Shown piece by piece: positions 54,442 through 63,762 of a stretch of 64,000 nt of DNA (within the stretch, counting starts at the first letter, position 1; the number at the start of each line of letters is the position of its first letter). Origin of the DNA: Bacteroidales bacterium (GTDB taxonomy: Bacteria; Bacteroidota; Bacteroidia; Bacteroidales; VadinHA17). The stretch covers positions 62,001 to 126,000 of the forward strand of contig WXFD01000013.1 in assembly GCA_009877105.1 (NCBI GenBank). The letters run 5' to 3'. The translations under genes were made by a program, and so were the position numbers. A model generated the notes under the pieces. That model ran no database searches, was not told the origin of the DNA, and worked only from the letters and a program-made list of their open reading frames with translations.

Positions 54442-54747
54442 CTATTCCCCTGAAACTTTGTCCTTCCCGGTTAGTTTGCCAATCTCTTCCTTCAGGGCAT
54501 TGATCTCCTTCCGGGATGGTATATCAAGCTTTGCCATGGCTTTTTCCACTGCCTTTTCAACCTTTTCTTCCAACCCGGCTTTGTTCTTCTCAACAAGATC
54601 CATCAGATCCCTGACAAATTTCGCTTCATCCGTTTCTGCCAGTTCTCCTCTCTTTATCAGATCCCTCGATATCTCTTCAGCTTTTTCACGGCTGAGTGAT
54701 AAAGCTCCGAGACCCGCTAAAATCATTTTTTTGATCAAATCTGTCAT
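54442..54747 (-). CDS. phasin-like coiled-coil protein
   Basis: 101 residues with no signal peptide. It reads as two long amphipathic helices: MTDLIKKMILAGLGALSL at the start, then KFVRDLMDLVEKNKAGLEEK with heptad repeats and a C-terminal KEINALKEEIGKL. This resembles the PhaP/polyhydroxyalkanoate granule-associated family. It lies 65 bp upstream of the UbiB-like gene on the same strand, a pairing that suggests a membrane or lipid-body partner for that kinase. No polymer synthase genes are nearby. Confidence 0.65.
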   Translation of the reverse strand: MTDLIKKMILAGLGALSLSREKAEEISRDLIKRGELAETDEAKFVRDLMDLVEKNKAGLEEKVEKAVEKAMAKLDIPSRKEINALKEEIGKLTGKDKVSGE

Positions 54748-54810
54748 GGGTTCTATATTATTTGGTTTTCAAACGATAATGCTACATTTTATTACTGCCA
54801 CAGATTTCTG

Positions 54811-55803
54811 CTACCTCAGATTCCCGACATTCAGCCTGAACTTCCTTGCACGCTGGAAATAATCATCAACCCTTTCAAGCCTGAACTCATCGATCATTTC
54901 CTGTACGGTGACTTTTTCATTATTGCTTGTCACAAGTACCACGCCCAGTTTCCCGGGATCATGGATATTAACACCAATACCGTATTTATTTTTTAACTCT
55001 TTGAGTTTATCCCAGTTGTAATCAAGATGAACAATTTCATTATCAAGGTTTATTTTTGCGACAGCATAGTCAAAATAGTTGGTGTTTGATGCAATCACTT
55101 CGCCCAATGGGTTAAGGATCTCCGACGGAGTTGACCTGTAAACCGATCCCACAAAAAACGACCTGCACGAATAGGCCCACAGGCTCTGGACAAAACCGCC
55201 GTGGTACATGGAGGAAAACAGGATCATATCTGGTTTTTGGGCCGCATATTTCAACCTCAATTCGTCAAAGTTAAGGTCAAAACAGATTGCAATCCCTACC
55301 CTCCCAAAGTCGCACTTAAAGACAGGAGCCTCATCAGATGCTTTTATCCCCTGTTCCATTTCTCCTATCGTAGGGAAATTCTTGTCATAAATTCCTGCAA
55401 TCATGCCGCCACGATCAAGTATTATACATGAATTGCGCCATATCCCTTCAGGATTCATTCTTTTCGTCCCAAAAACAATATAACATCTGTGATCCCTGGC
55501 AACCGATGCAAAAAAATCTAGAACCCTGTCCTTTCTGGCATTAAGATATTCCTCTCCTGCGCCTGAAAGATCGCAGAACTCCGGTAACAGGATCAGATCT
55601 GGCTTGTCGGGAAGAACCTGATTAAGCTCATTCCTCCAGAACGCGATCACCTGGTCGACCATTTTTTCAGGCTGCAGGTTCCTTTCAACAGAGGGAACAT
55701 TGCCAATGGTTGCAATCGTAACATACCTTGCCGCGTTGAGGCTGCCCGTGACAAACAGAAATGTTACCAGTCCGGCCAGGAGTGAATGTAAATAATGGGA
55801 CAT
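54811..55803 (-). CDS. exported nitrilase/carbon-nitrogen hydrolase, paralogue 2
   Basis: 330 residues with a signal peptide (SLLAGLVTFLFVTGSLNA). The triad is Glu75 (LPEF), Lys141 (YDKNFP) and Cys174 (AICFDLNFDE). It aligns throughout with the protein at 26.9 kb, including IWRNSC, GIYDKN.PTI and the C-terminal helix (VQEMIDEFRLE). A TATCTTTG -7 box is on the minus strand at 55831-55824, 20 bases from the start, without a clear -33 element. Substrate unknown. Confidence 0.85.
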   Translation of the reverse strand: MSHYLHSLLAGLVTFLFVTGSLNAARYVTIATIGNVPSVERNLQPEKMVDQVIAFWRNELNQVLPDKPDLILLPEFCDLSGAGEEYLNARKDRVLDFFASVARDHRCYIVFGTKRMNPEGIWRNSCIILDRGGMIAGIYDKNFPTIGEMEQGIKASDEAPVFKCDFGRVGIAICFDLNFDELRLKYAAQKPDMILFSSMYHGGFVQSLWAYSCRSFFVGSVYRSTPSEILNPLGEVIASNTNYFDYAVAKINLDNEIVHLDYNWDKLKELKNKYGIGVNIHDPGKLGVVLVTSNNEKVTVQEMIDEFRLERVDDYFQRARKFRLNVGNLR

Positions 55804-55902
55804 CTGTTCAGCTATTGTTTAATCAAAGATAAGAAATCCTGAAGAATGAGGCACGCGGCTGCTCACATTGGAAGATAGGATAGCAGCCCGGGCAGCAGAC
55901 GG

Positions 55903-57291
55903 TTATTTCTGTTTCCTGTTCATCAGCATATAAACCGGTATGCCGGCAACGACAAGAGTCAAGCCTATTGCTGCCTCGCGGGGACGCGTAATTATTGTGT
56001 TTAAGAAAAGACCTATGCAGAACAATATGAAGAGTGCCGGTACAACCGGATATCCCCATACCCTGTAGGGCCGGAAGGCGTCGGGCATCCTGCGGCGCAG
56101 GATAAATACGCCGAGGGCTATTGCTCCGTAAAAGATATAAACGGTAAAAATGATCATGTCAGTCAGCTGATCGAATGTTCCTGACAGGACCAGGACGGAT
56201 GCCCATATCCCCTGCAGCAGAAGTGATGTACCAGGAACGTTGTTCCTGTTTATCTTTCCGATGCCCGGGATGAACAGGCCTTCCCTGGCCATGGCGAAAT
56301 ATGGACGGGCACCTGTCAGTATACTGGCATTTGCACAACTAACCGTGGTTACAAGAATAAGAACAGAAATGAGGACAGCTCCTGTAGTCCCTGCATAGCT
56401 CCTGACAGCTTCAACTGCAGCAATCTGATTCTGCGATTCATGTATCTGGATGAGCCGGGGGATTGAAAGGATAGACAGATAGGTGGTGTTAACCACAACA
56501 TAGATCAGAATCACAATAAATACTCCGATAACTATTCCCCTGGGTATATTCTTTTTCGGCTCCAATACCTCCCCACCGATGAATCCAACGGAAACCCATC
56601 CCTGGTATGCCCAGAATGCGGCAAGCATCGCCGTATAGAAAGCTGAAAGGGAAACGCTGCCTGAAGTGATATCACCGGCATTCAGAAGATCAGCCTGGCG
56701 GTCCGGTCCCGAGGCCAGCCCGGAGATAATGATCACCAGCAGTCCGAGGCCCACCAGAACAAGGATGGCCCTGCTGAAGCCGGCCCCGCTCTTCAGTCCG
56801 GAAATGTTCAATCCTGTCAGCAGCAGGATCAGCACAATTGCAACAAGCTTTATCCCGAAATCAAGGAACGGATAAAAAATTCCCCCAAGGGTGAAATCCT
56901 TCAATGAACCGAGTACTTCCGGAACGGGAACAATGCTGTTCAGCGATTGAGCAAAAACCCATGCAAGCGATGCTATCGTGGCAGTCTGGATCACCGTAAA
57001 CAGCGACCATCCGTAAAGAAATGCAAAGAAACGGTTGTATATTTTTTTGAAATAAACAAAATCGCCGCCGGTATCTGCAAGAAGACCGGCCACCTCGGCA
57101 TTGCTGAGCGCACCGAACAAGGTGACTATTCCGCCTGCTATCCATGCAAGCAGCACCCACGAGGAAGACTGGAGTTCGGCTGCCATTGGTGCGATCTTCT
57201 TAAATACTCCTGAACCTACTATGTTGGCAACAACAAATAAGATCACATATCCAAGGCCGAGCGTCCTTATAAGGCTCCTCTGATCTTCCAT
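55903..57291 (-). CDS. APC-family amino acid permease
   Basis: 462 residues with about 12 helices. The APC signature is at the N-terminus (VILFVVANIVGSGVFKKIAPMAAEL, with the unwound GSGVF of helix 1), then WVLLAWIAGGIVTLFGALSNAEVAGL and FWAYQGWVSVGFIGGEVLEPKKNIPRG in helix 6. It most resembles LAT-type/serine-threonine exchangers of this superfamily. It imports or exchanges amino acids; specificity is not readable. Confidence 0.88.
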   Translation of the reverse strand: MEDQRSLIRTLGLGYVILFVVANIVGSGVFKKIAPMAAELQSSSWVLLAWIAGGIVTLFGALSNAEVAGLLADTGGDFVYFKKIYNRFFAFLYGWSLFTVIQTATIASLAWVFAQSLNSIVPVPEVLGSLKDFTLGGIFYPFLDFGIKLVAIVLILLLTGLNISGLKSGAGFSRAILVLVGLGLLVIIISGLASGPDRQADLLNAGDITSGSVSLSAFYTAMLAAFWAYQGWVSVGFIGGEVLEPKKNIPRGIVIGVFIVILIYVVVNTTYLSILSIPRLIQIHESQNQIAAVEAVRSYAGTTGAVLISVLILVTTVSCANASILTGARPYFAMAREGLFIPGIGKINRNNVPGTSLLLQGIWASVLVLSGTFDQLTDMIIFTVYIFYGAIALGVFILRRRMPDAFRPYRVWGYPVVPALFILFCIGLFLNTIITRPREAAIGLTLVVAGIPVYMLMNRKQK

Positions 57292-57408
57292 CCCGATGAA
57301 GAATTATTTCCCGAAAATAAGCTATGATTCCTTTTCATGGGTTTCTGCATCATATTTTTTTTGCTGCCTGAAAAAAAAAGGCTAAATTGGATATGCAAAA
57401 TGTACATC

Positions 57409-57756
57409 ATGCATGAGTTTTCACTGGCCGCTGAAGTATTGAAAATTGCCGGGAAAGAAGCAGGAAAAAACAATGCCCGTGCTGTGAATGAAATAACAAT
57501 CGAGATCGGCAACATGAGCGGGGTTGAAATCAGCACCTTCCGGTCTGCCCTGGAAATGCTTTCGGAAGGTTCGATATTAGATAAGACCAGACTGAATCTG
57601 ATCATGATTAAGGGTAAAGGGTTTTGCCGGAGATGCAGCCTTGAGTTTGAAATGGAACATCGCACCGATACATGTCCTGCCTGCAGCACATTCCCCGAAG
57701 AGATCAGGAATGGCCATGAATTCAGGATTGTTTCCCTGCTGATTGAAGAAGAATAA
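57409..57756 (+). CDS. hypA: HypA nickel-incorporation protein
   Basis: 115 residues from ATG 57409. The start is fixed by the family: Met1-His2-Glu3 (MHEFSLAAEV) forms the nickel site, so the ATGs upstream, although in frame, are unlikely. Zinc ligands are Cys73, Cys76, Cys89 and Cys92 (CRRC..CPAC). HypA delivers Ni2+ with HypB to [NiFe]-hydrogenase. It is 36 bp upstream of hypB. No hydrogenase genes or other hyp genes are in the window. Confidence 0.93.
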   Translation: MHEFSLAAEVLKIAGKEAGKNNARAVNEITIEIGNMSGVEISTFRSALEMLSEGSILDKTRLNLIMIKGKGFCRRCSLEFEMEHRTDTCPACSTFPEEIRNGHEFRIVSLLIEEE

Positions 57757-57792
57757 AATGCACCATGCTGATAAATCATAAAAAATCCGAAT

Positions 57793-58710
57793 ATGTGTGA
57801 TTCATGCGGTTGCGGCAAGACGGAAGGATTTGTAATAACGGATCCATTGTCTTCCCAGGCAGAAAAGACCGGACATGAACATGATCATCTTCATGGCAGT
57901 GATCATACTCATGTTCATTCCCATCCCCATGACCATGATCATTACCATCATGACCATGATCATCACCATGGTGACCTCCATGCGCACAGTCATGGACACG
58001 ATCACCCGCATGACCATGAAGACCACCATAACCAGGGGACGCACAGGCTGAGAAATATCGAACTCAATACTGACATTCTTGCGTCAAACAATATTATCGC
58101 CTCCATGAACCGAAGGTTTTTTGAAGGGAGAAAAACTTTCTGCCTGAATCTGGTAAGTTCTCCGGGATCCGGCAAGACCACCATCCTTGAAAAGACCATT
58201 GACATTATTGGAAAAAACAGGAAAATTTATGTCATTGAAGGCGATCAGCAGACACTCATCGACGCTGAACGCATCGGCAGGACAGGGGTTCCTGTTCTTC
58301 AGATAAACACGGGTTCGGGCTGTCATCTCGATGCAGGAATGATTGAATCGGCGCTTAAAAAAATGGATCCCGAACCTGACTCAATCCTTTTCATTGAGAA
58401 TGTCGGGAACCTTGTCTGTCCTGCCTTGTTCGACCTGGGCGAATACCGGAGGGTGCTGATTGTGAGTGCTACGGAAGGCGACGACAAGCCCCTGAAGTAT
58501 CCGTTAATGTTCGAGTCATCCCAACTATGCCTTATAAACAAGTCGGACCTCCTGCCCTATGTTGATTTCAGCACCGATGATTTCATCCGGAATGCGCGGA
58601 GCATAAATCCGGGTCTTGAATTCATCACCCTGTCGGCAAAAACAGGTGAAGGAATGGATGCATGGTACAGATGGATCAGCGAAAAGTCTGTACTTTTTGC
58701 CGGGAAATAA
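57793..58710 (+). CDS. hypB: HypB nickel-storage GTPase
   Basis: 305 residues. The N-terminus CDSCGCG (2-8) is the high-affinity nickel motif. Residues 28-84 hold about 27 histidines, a nickel-storage tract. The GTPase core has the P-loop SSPGSGKTT (122-130), VIEGDQQT, the metal-binding CH in GSGCHLDAG (177-178), and NKSDLLPY for the guanine base. The DNA of the His tract is a degenerate CAT/GAT repeat, which also opens a false Met/Val-rich frame on the other strand. Works with HypA in hydrogenase maturation. Confidence 0.95.
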   Translation: MCDSCGCGKTEGFVITDPLSSQAEKTGHEHDHLHGSDHTHVHSHPHDHDHYHHDHDHHHGDLHAHSHGHDHPHDHEDHHNQGTHRLRNIELNTDILASNNIIASMNRRFFEGRKTFCLNLVSSPGSGKTTILEKTIDIIGKNRKIYVIEGDQQTLIDAERIGRTGVPVLQINTGSGCHLDAGMIESALKKMDPEPDSILFIENVGNLVCPALFDLGEYRRVLIVSATEGDDKPLKYPLMFESSQLCLINKSDLLPYVDFSTDDFIRNARSINPGLEFITLSAKTGEGMDAWYRWISEKSVLFAGK

Positions 58711-58727
58711 CCTCTGTGCAACTGCTG

Positions 58728-60866
58728 CTACCTGACGATTATGTACCACAGGGTCCTGTAACCGGCATCTATATCGAACGACTGATTTCTGCCCCTTTTA
58801 AGCACAGGTACTTCCGTAACCCTGTTACCCGCAGGATCGAGCGAATGTACCCTGAACCTATCCATATCCCTGAATACCAGCCTGGCAGGGATGCCTTCCA
58901 CTTTTGTGGGAGCTTCACCCCATCCGCTGCCAACAGTGGTTTTCCCTTCATTCCACTTCATATCTGTGTTTTCAGCCCTCCCTGCTGCTGAAAGCAATAT
59001 CCTTGAAGAAACTTCCAGCGGTTTTCCGTCAAGTGAAGTAATTGTAACAGTTGCCCAGTTGAAAGGGGTGGCATCCATTTCAACAGTAATGCTGCCGAGT
59101 TCAACGGCTTTGCCTCCGATGTAGCCGGCGGCAACCCTGGCTGAAGGTGTTTTAACCTTAAACACTGCATTTGATGAATCATTATTGTCCCATATTATTT
59201 CTCCGGTATCGCTTTCCCAGGGACCTGCAGGTTCTGAAACAGACTCAGAAAGACCGGGGTTTGAAGCTTCCATATTTACGTCCATGCGATGAAGTGCTAT
59301 AAGCGATTCATGCGCCCCGTATTTTTTCCAGACACTTCTCATATTTGATCCGTGAAGCCTGAGTTCACCGCCTGATTCCACCAGTTCACCCAATACGGCA
59401 CCCGGGGGCATATTCAGACTGATGGTCTGCCTGCCGGGTTGTACGGCTCCCATCCTGAAGAGAACTGCACCTGCAGGCACGAATACCTGTTTAAGCGGAT
59501 GTCCGGCACTGGAAAAGAAATTATTGATCCTCCCCTCGTCAAATGGTTGATTAAATGTGAAATGATAAATCCCGTCAAAATCCTGGAAGGCAGATATTGA
59601 ATTAATCATCGGGAACATCTCGGCACAGAAGAAACTGGGAGCCGGATGATCGTACTCACTTATAGTCAGGGGCATTCCTTTCACCCTGTGCTGATCGAAG
59701 GAAAGCAGGGTTCCTCCTTTCCTGTCAGAAACCATTGATGTGTTCCTGATCAGCCAGTCTGTTGGCGACCAGCTTCTGCCCGGGAAGGAAGGATGCTCCC
59801 AGTATGCATGCATATCAATATAATCAGATGACTCCGCCTCCCTCAATATACCAGCAGCACCACTGTATGATGCCTGGGATTCAGAAATAAGGGCCCTGAC
59901 CCTGAGTTTATTCCTCAGGAACTCCGACATTTCCTTCGCATAGGAAATTTCGGTATTCATCAGGAAGGCCCACATCATCTCCTTTGCTGTTGATGTTGCC
60001 TTTGTACCGTAATTGGCAATAATATCAATCAGATCGTTATTGTATCCCTCCTTTTTTGAATATTCAGGATTGGATCTCAGCCATAACTGCCATTGGGTGA
60101 TAAGGTTTTTCATATGGGCACTGTTCAGCCGCGGAAGCAATGCCCAGTTGGAGAGGAGAGAGTTTTCGTTGTTTATTTCCACAAACGCAACAGCAGGCTC
60201 CTCGGAGTAGGCATTACCGGTATAAATATTTACATGTTTCAATAACTTTTCGGCATATACTTTTTGCATTTCAATGTATGGCCTGTAAAAATTATCAATC
60301 GCTTTTCCATAATTGAATTGCTCAATATCCTTATAATCCATGCCCGGATAAGTGTAGGATACATGAGTATTGATATTGGTGTAGATGCCGTGGATCTTAA
60401 GCTGATAGATAAGCCAGTCAAGTTTTTCAAGCTGCCCCGGATCCAGGTTTTTCCTGTCCTTGTCCCATATTCCGTTTGGTGCTGACTGGTTATCCATATG
60501 ATGAAACCTGACAACATTCATTCCCAGCTTTCTGAGCCTAGCCGCAATTTTTACCGCTGTCTCCCGGTCGGGAAAGCATGATCCGAAAGTCAGATTGGTA
60601 CCGAAAAAACGGATCCTTTCACCCTTGCCGTCAATAAAGTGCCCGTCTTTAACAGTGACAAAGCCGGAGGCCCCTGCCACGGATTCATTCAGAAACGACA
60701 TGTCAATGTCATTACTAAGTGAGTCGGTATCAGGAATTACAAAATCAAACCATCCGTATTCACGGACATTATTCCCGGTATTCCGGCACCCGTTTGTTAC
60801 AAAAAGGATGAACACGGGAAGTGCAATTCTTAAAATACCGGGAAACAATGAAGCAGTAATTTTCAT
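58728..60866 (-). CDS. GH5-like TIM-barrel glycoside hydrolase lipoprotein
   Basis: 712 residues with lipobox NGC (Cys27). A beta/alpha barrel of clan GH-A follows: RIRFFGTNLTFGSCFPD, LRKLGMNVVRFHHMDNQ, and VAFVEINNENSLL with the NE pair (Glu234 as acid/base). The later LTISEYDHPAPSFF holds the probable nucleophile Glu. The C-terminal ~250 residues are beta-sandwich, perhaps a carbohydrate-binding part. The GH-A subfamily is unclear to me (GH5 or GH39/GH42-like). It begins a second cluster of glycan enzymes; its stop is only 17 bp from hypB on the other strand. Confidence 0.72.
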   Translation of the reverse strand: MKITASLFPGILRIALPVFILFVTNGCRNTGNNVREYGWFDFVIPDTDSLSNDIDMSFLNESVAGASGFVTVKDGHFIDGKGERIRFFGTNLTFGSCFPDRETAVKIAARLRKLGMNVVRFHHMDNQSAPNGIWDKDRKNLDPGQLEKLDWLIYQLKIHGIYTNINTHVSYTYPGMDYKDIEQFNYGKAIDNFYRPYIEMQKVYAEKLLKHVNIYTGNAYSEEPAVAFVEINNENSLLSNWALLPRLNSAHMKNLITQWQLWLRSNPEYSKKEGYNNDLIDIIANYGTKATSTAKEMMWAFLMNTEISYAKEMSEFLRNKLRVRALISESQASYSGAAGILREAESSDYIDMHAYWEHPSFPGRSWSPTDWLIRNTSMVSDRKGGTLLSFDQHRVKGMPLTISEYDHPAPSFFCAEMFPMINSISAFQDFDGIYHFTFNQPFDEGRINNFFSSAGHPLKQVFVPAGAVLFRMGAVQPGRQTISLNMPPGAVLGELVESGGELRLHGSNMRSVWKKYGAHESLIALHRMDVNMEASNPGLSESVSEPAGPWESDTGEIIWDNNDSSNAVFKVKTPSARVAAGYIGGKAVELGSITVEMDATPFNWATVTITSLDGKPLEVSSRILLSAAGRAENTDMKWNEGKTTVGSGWGEAPTKVEGIPARLVFRDMDRFRVHSLDPAGNRVTEVPVLKRGRNQSFDIDAGYRTLWYIIVR

Positions 60867-61195
60867 TTTATTGATTTTTAAGTTATCCGGAGTTCTGACA
60901 AATTAATCAAAGTACAATTTAAACAATACATGTGGAATAAATCCATTAAAACGGATCCGAATTGCAGAAATATCAGCCAAAAGAAAACTGCATGATTTAT
61001 CCCGTGACCCCGGACCGCAGTTGCGGTTGCAGGAAAGGTACGGAACAAAGATTATGCTCCCCTTTTGACTTTAATTGTGAAGCAGCATGCAACTATCAGA
61101 AAAAAATAAAATCAGGAACCAGAACAGCTTGTGGTTTTAACACAGGTCATGGCAGGCAGGTTCCTGTTCACTGTTTTCCGGTTTGCCCGGGTGGC

Positions 61196-62368
61196 TTACC
61201 TGTTTTCTGATGATCTTTTCAGGTCGGTCAGCCTTCCGTCGTTGTATATTACAAGGTTGCTTTCCTCGTTGCCTTTAGGGAAATAACACTCAAATGTTGT
61301 CCGTGTCCGTTCTATCCGGGGGGTTGGAACATTTTCCGGAAAATCCGATATTTTCAGACCCAGATCCTTTAAACACGAAGTATATTTTCCGTATTTCTTA
61401 AAATATTCTTTCTCGGCATAATAAATCATCCTGAGAGCCCATTTCCGTCCGAGATCCCGGTCGGGAATGAAGTCTTCGGTTCCCGCCCCGGCGGTCAGGC
61501 CTGAAAACTGGAGGTATCCCCACATCTCAGGCATATGCATATTTATCCTTCCCTGCGGCGACCACACCCAGTTATCTTCAGGGAAAGGCCGTTTTGTTTC
61601 CGGATTGATTTCCTTCCGGTATTTTCCGTTTTCGATCACGGCCCGCCATTCAACCCTCGAAAAATTAATTCTCCACTGATCCCCGGGCTCCGGTAATCCT
61701 GCTATCCCGGCACATTCCCGAAGGGCTGCAAGGGGCAAAACGATCTCAACACTCCATCCCCTGTCTGTATCATCCGGCTTATTTATCGTTCCGTCCACAT
61801 GGGTTCCTGTCCTGAGTCCCTTGATATCCCAGCCATTAATCGGGAACCCTCCATCGTCGCGATACGGTTTTGTCAGCAGAAGGTCCCATTCCGTACCAAA
61901 GGCATTTACTTCAAGCTCATAGTAATTTTGTGTATCACCATCAGGATCAATGAACACCTCAAAATCATTGTCAATGAAAATCACCGTATCCCTTTGCCTG
62001 AGTGTTGCCCATACATGAGGTTCCTCAAGTTCAGCGGCAATGTAAAGGTTGGAATTATCCCAAAGCATTTTGACACGTGTTTTATATGCCGGCGCAGGTT
62101 TTGCATCACCTTCGATATCAACGAAATAGTCTGACCATGGTGCAGCATTCCATGAAGGTTCATCAAGAATACCGTCGGGTTTTATCGGAGATGCGGTACG
62201 GTAGCACACATACCCCTTGGGATCGGGTTCCGGTGGAATGACGGAGGCAGTCATTTCCCCGCTTATGGCTGATCTTTTGCATGCCCCTGCAAGAATCAGT
62301 ATTGCAAGGAACACGGACCATTTGATAAGGCCGTTGCACTTGGGGATAGCTGTATTTTTCATTTTCAT
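61196..62368 (-). CDS. CBM9-type carbohydrate-binding lipoprotein
   Basis: 390 residues with lipobox AGAC (Cys29-30 region). The CBM9-like sandwich is seen in KPDGILDEPSWNAAPWSDYF, VKMLWDNSNLYIAAELEEPHVWA and DNDFEVFIDPDGDTQNYYELE, the last holding the calcium and ligand-side Asp/Asn residues. The C-terminal ~100 residues are separate and rich in charged residues. Proteins of this kind bind reducing ends or terminal sugars and often sit beside exported hydrolases. Same strand as the GH5-like gene, 330 bp upstream of it. Confidence 0.8.
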   Translation of the reverse strand: MKMKNTAIPKCNGLIKWSVFLAILILAGACKRSAISGEMTASVIPPEPDPKGYVCYRTASPIKPDGILDEPSWNAAPWSDYFVDIEGDAKPAPAYKTRVKMLWDNSNLYIAAELEEPHVWATLRQRDTVIFIDNDFEVFIDPDGDTQNYYELEVNAFGTEWDLLLTKPYRDDGGFPINGWDIKGLRTGTHVDGTINKPDDTDRGWSVEIVLPLAALRECAGIAGLPEPGDQWRINFSRVEWRAVIENGKYRKEINPETKRPFPEDNWVWSPQGRINMHMPEMWGYLQFSGLTAGAGTEDFIPDRDLGRKWALRMIYYAEKEYFKKYGKYTSCLKDLGLKISDFPENVPTPRIERTRTTFECYFPKGNEESNLVIYNDGRLTDLKRSSENR

Positions 62369-62579
62369 GTCAGGTTGTTTATTTAAGATTGTTACAGAAC
62401 CAGGTAAATCAAATTTAATCTTTTAACATGATATTCTGACCGGGGTTTGTTAAAAACATTCCAGATCACAATTCAATCAGGATTTTTCAATATCTTGTAT
62501 GTGGCAAGATTTCTTAATCTGTCTTCTTGCCCGACACATTCATCAGAAAACCTGTTCATCTGATTAAAACTTAAAGTAT

Positions 62580-63752
62580 ATGGAACCATCATCTTATTCA
62601 AGGCGCAAATTCCTGTCTGCCGGCTCAGTTCTGGCAGCGTCAACGGTTGCAGCATCTGCAGCCGTTCCGGCAGGCCCGGTGTATTTTACCGCCGCACCGG
62701 GAATGTTAAATGCAAAAGACTTCGGCGCAAGGGGGGACGGCAAAGCCGATGACACTGCAGCGATACAGAAAGCCCTGGATACTGCAGGGCCGGTCAATGG
62801 TGCAGTGATGATCCCCGAAGGCAACTACCTGTGTTCTGAGTTAAAGGTGCCGGAAGGCATTGGGATTTATGGCATGCCGGCTTGGAGCTTCAGGAGAGGC
62901 ATGGGCACCATAATCACGTTTAACGGCAAAGGCAGGTGCCTTATAAACCTGACAGGCGCCTTTGGGGCCTACCTCTCTGGCTTGTGTCTCAACGGAAAAA
63001 ACATTGGAGAAAATATCCACGGTATTCTTATTGACAAGCCTGATTACGGTACGCAGGAAGACACACCGAGGATAGATACATGCAGGGTTGAAAGATTCAC
63101 GGGAGATGGCATAAGGCTCGAGAGGATATGGTGTTTTTGCGTAAGGCATTCCCATCTGATCAATAATAAAGGATGCGGATTAAGGGTACGCGGATGGGAT
63201 GGATTCATCCTCGACAACTGGTTTTCCGGGAACGGCAAGGCTGGCTATGGCTCCTATGATGAAAATGCATCCAACACCATGACTGGCAATCGCATTGAAT
63301 GGAACCGGGAAGGCGGGATAGTCATTTTCGGCGGATCGCATTACAATATAACAGGTAATTACATTGACCGTTCAGGCAGATATGGACTTGCCCTGCTGCC
63401 CGGTCCGGGCGGGAGGAACTGCGAGGTCATCACTGCAACGGGGAATGTTATCTACAGGAGCGGAAAACCCGAATGGGGCAGACAGGATGATTATGACAGT
63501 TCCCATGTCCGGCTTGAATCGGTAAAAGGTCTTGTTTTCACGGGCAATGCCCTGCATTCGGGAAGGGATGACGGTGGTAAGGGCAGCTTTTCCCCCGATT
63601 ATGGGATCGTCCTGAAAAATCTTGAAAGCAGTATAGTAAAAGACAATGTCCTGCATAACGGGGCGCTCAGGGAACTAATGGCCGATCTCGGCGGCCATGG
63701 TGAAGGGGTTATCATCAGGGACAATGTCGGTTCATTGAGAAAATTATCCTAA
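62580..63752 (+). CDS. Tat-exported right-handed beta-helix (pectate lyase-3-like) protein
   Basis: 390 residues. The N-terminus SYSRRKFLSAGSVLAAST has a twin-arginine motif followed by a weakly hydrophobic region and AxA-type end, so Tat export is likely. The mature start NAKDFGARGDGKADDTAAIQKALDTA is the classic opening of GH28/pectate-lyase-3 beta helices. Parallel-strand coils follow (GNRIEWNREGGIVIFGGSHYNITGN). It would act on acidic or deoxy sugars of polysaccharides, as a lyase, hydrolase or epimerase. It is 10 bp upstream of the GH2 gene and is probably co-transcribed. Confidence 0.85.
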   Translation: MEPSSYSRRKFLSAGSVLAASTVAASAAVPAGPVYFTAAPGMLNAKDFGARGDGKADDTAAIQKALDTAGPVNGAVMIPEGNYLCSELKVPEGIGIYGMPAWSFRRGMGTIITFNGKGRCLINLTGAFGAYLSGLCLNGKNIGENIHGILIDKPDYGTQEDTPRIDTCRVERFTGDGIRLERIWCFCVRHSHLINNKGCGLRVRGWDGFILDNWFSGNGKAGYGSYDENASNTMTGNRIEWNREGGIVIFGGSHYNITGNYIDRSGRYGLALLPGPGGRNCEVITATGNVIYRSGKPEWGRQDDYDSSHVRLESVKGLVFTGNALHSGRDDGGKGSFSPDYGIVLKNLESSIVKDNVLHNGALRELMADLGGHGEGVIIRDNVGSLRKLS

Positions 63753-63762
63753 CACCCGTACT

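Noticed and set aside
57880..58040. short repeated units that might be a CRISPR-like array
   Set aside because: They are trinucleotide-type repeats within an open coding frame (HypB) without spacers.
57802..58044. Met/Val-rich 80-residue frame on the minus strand
   Set aside because: It is the antisense of the CAT/GAT repeat that encodes the His tract of HypB.
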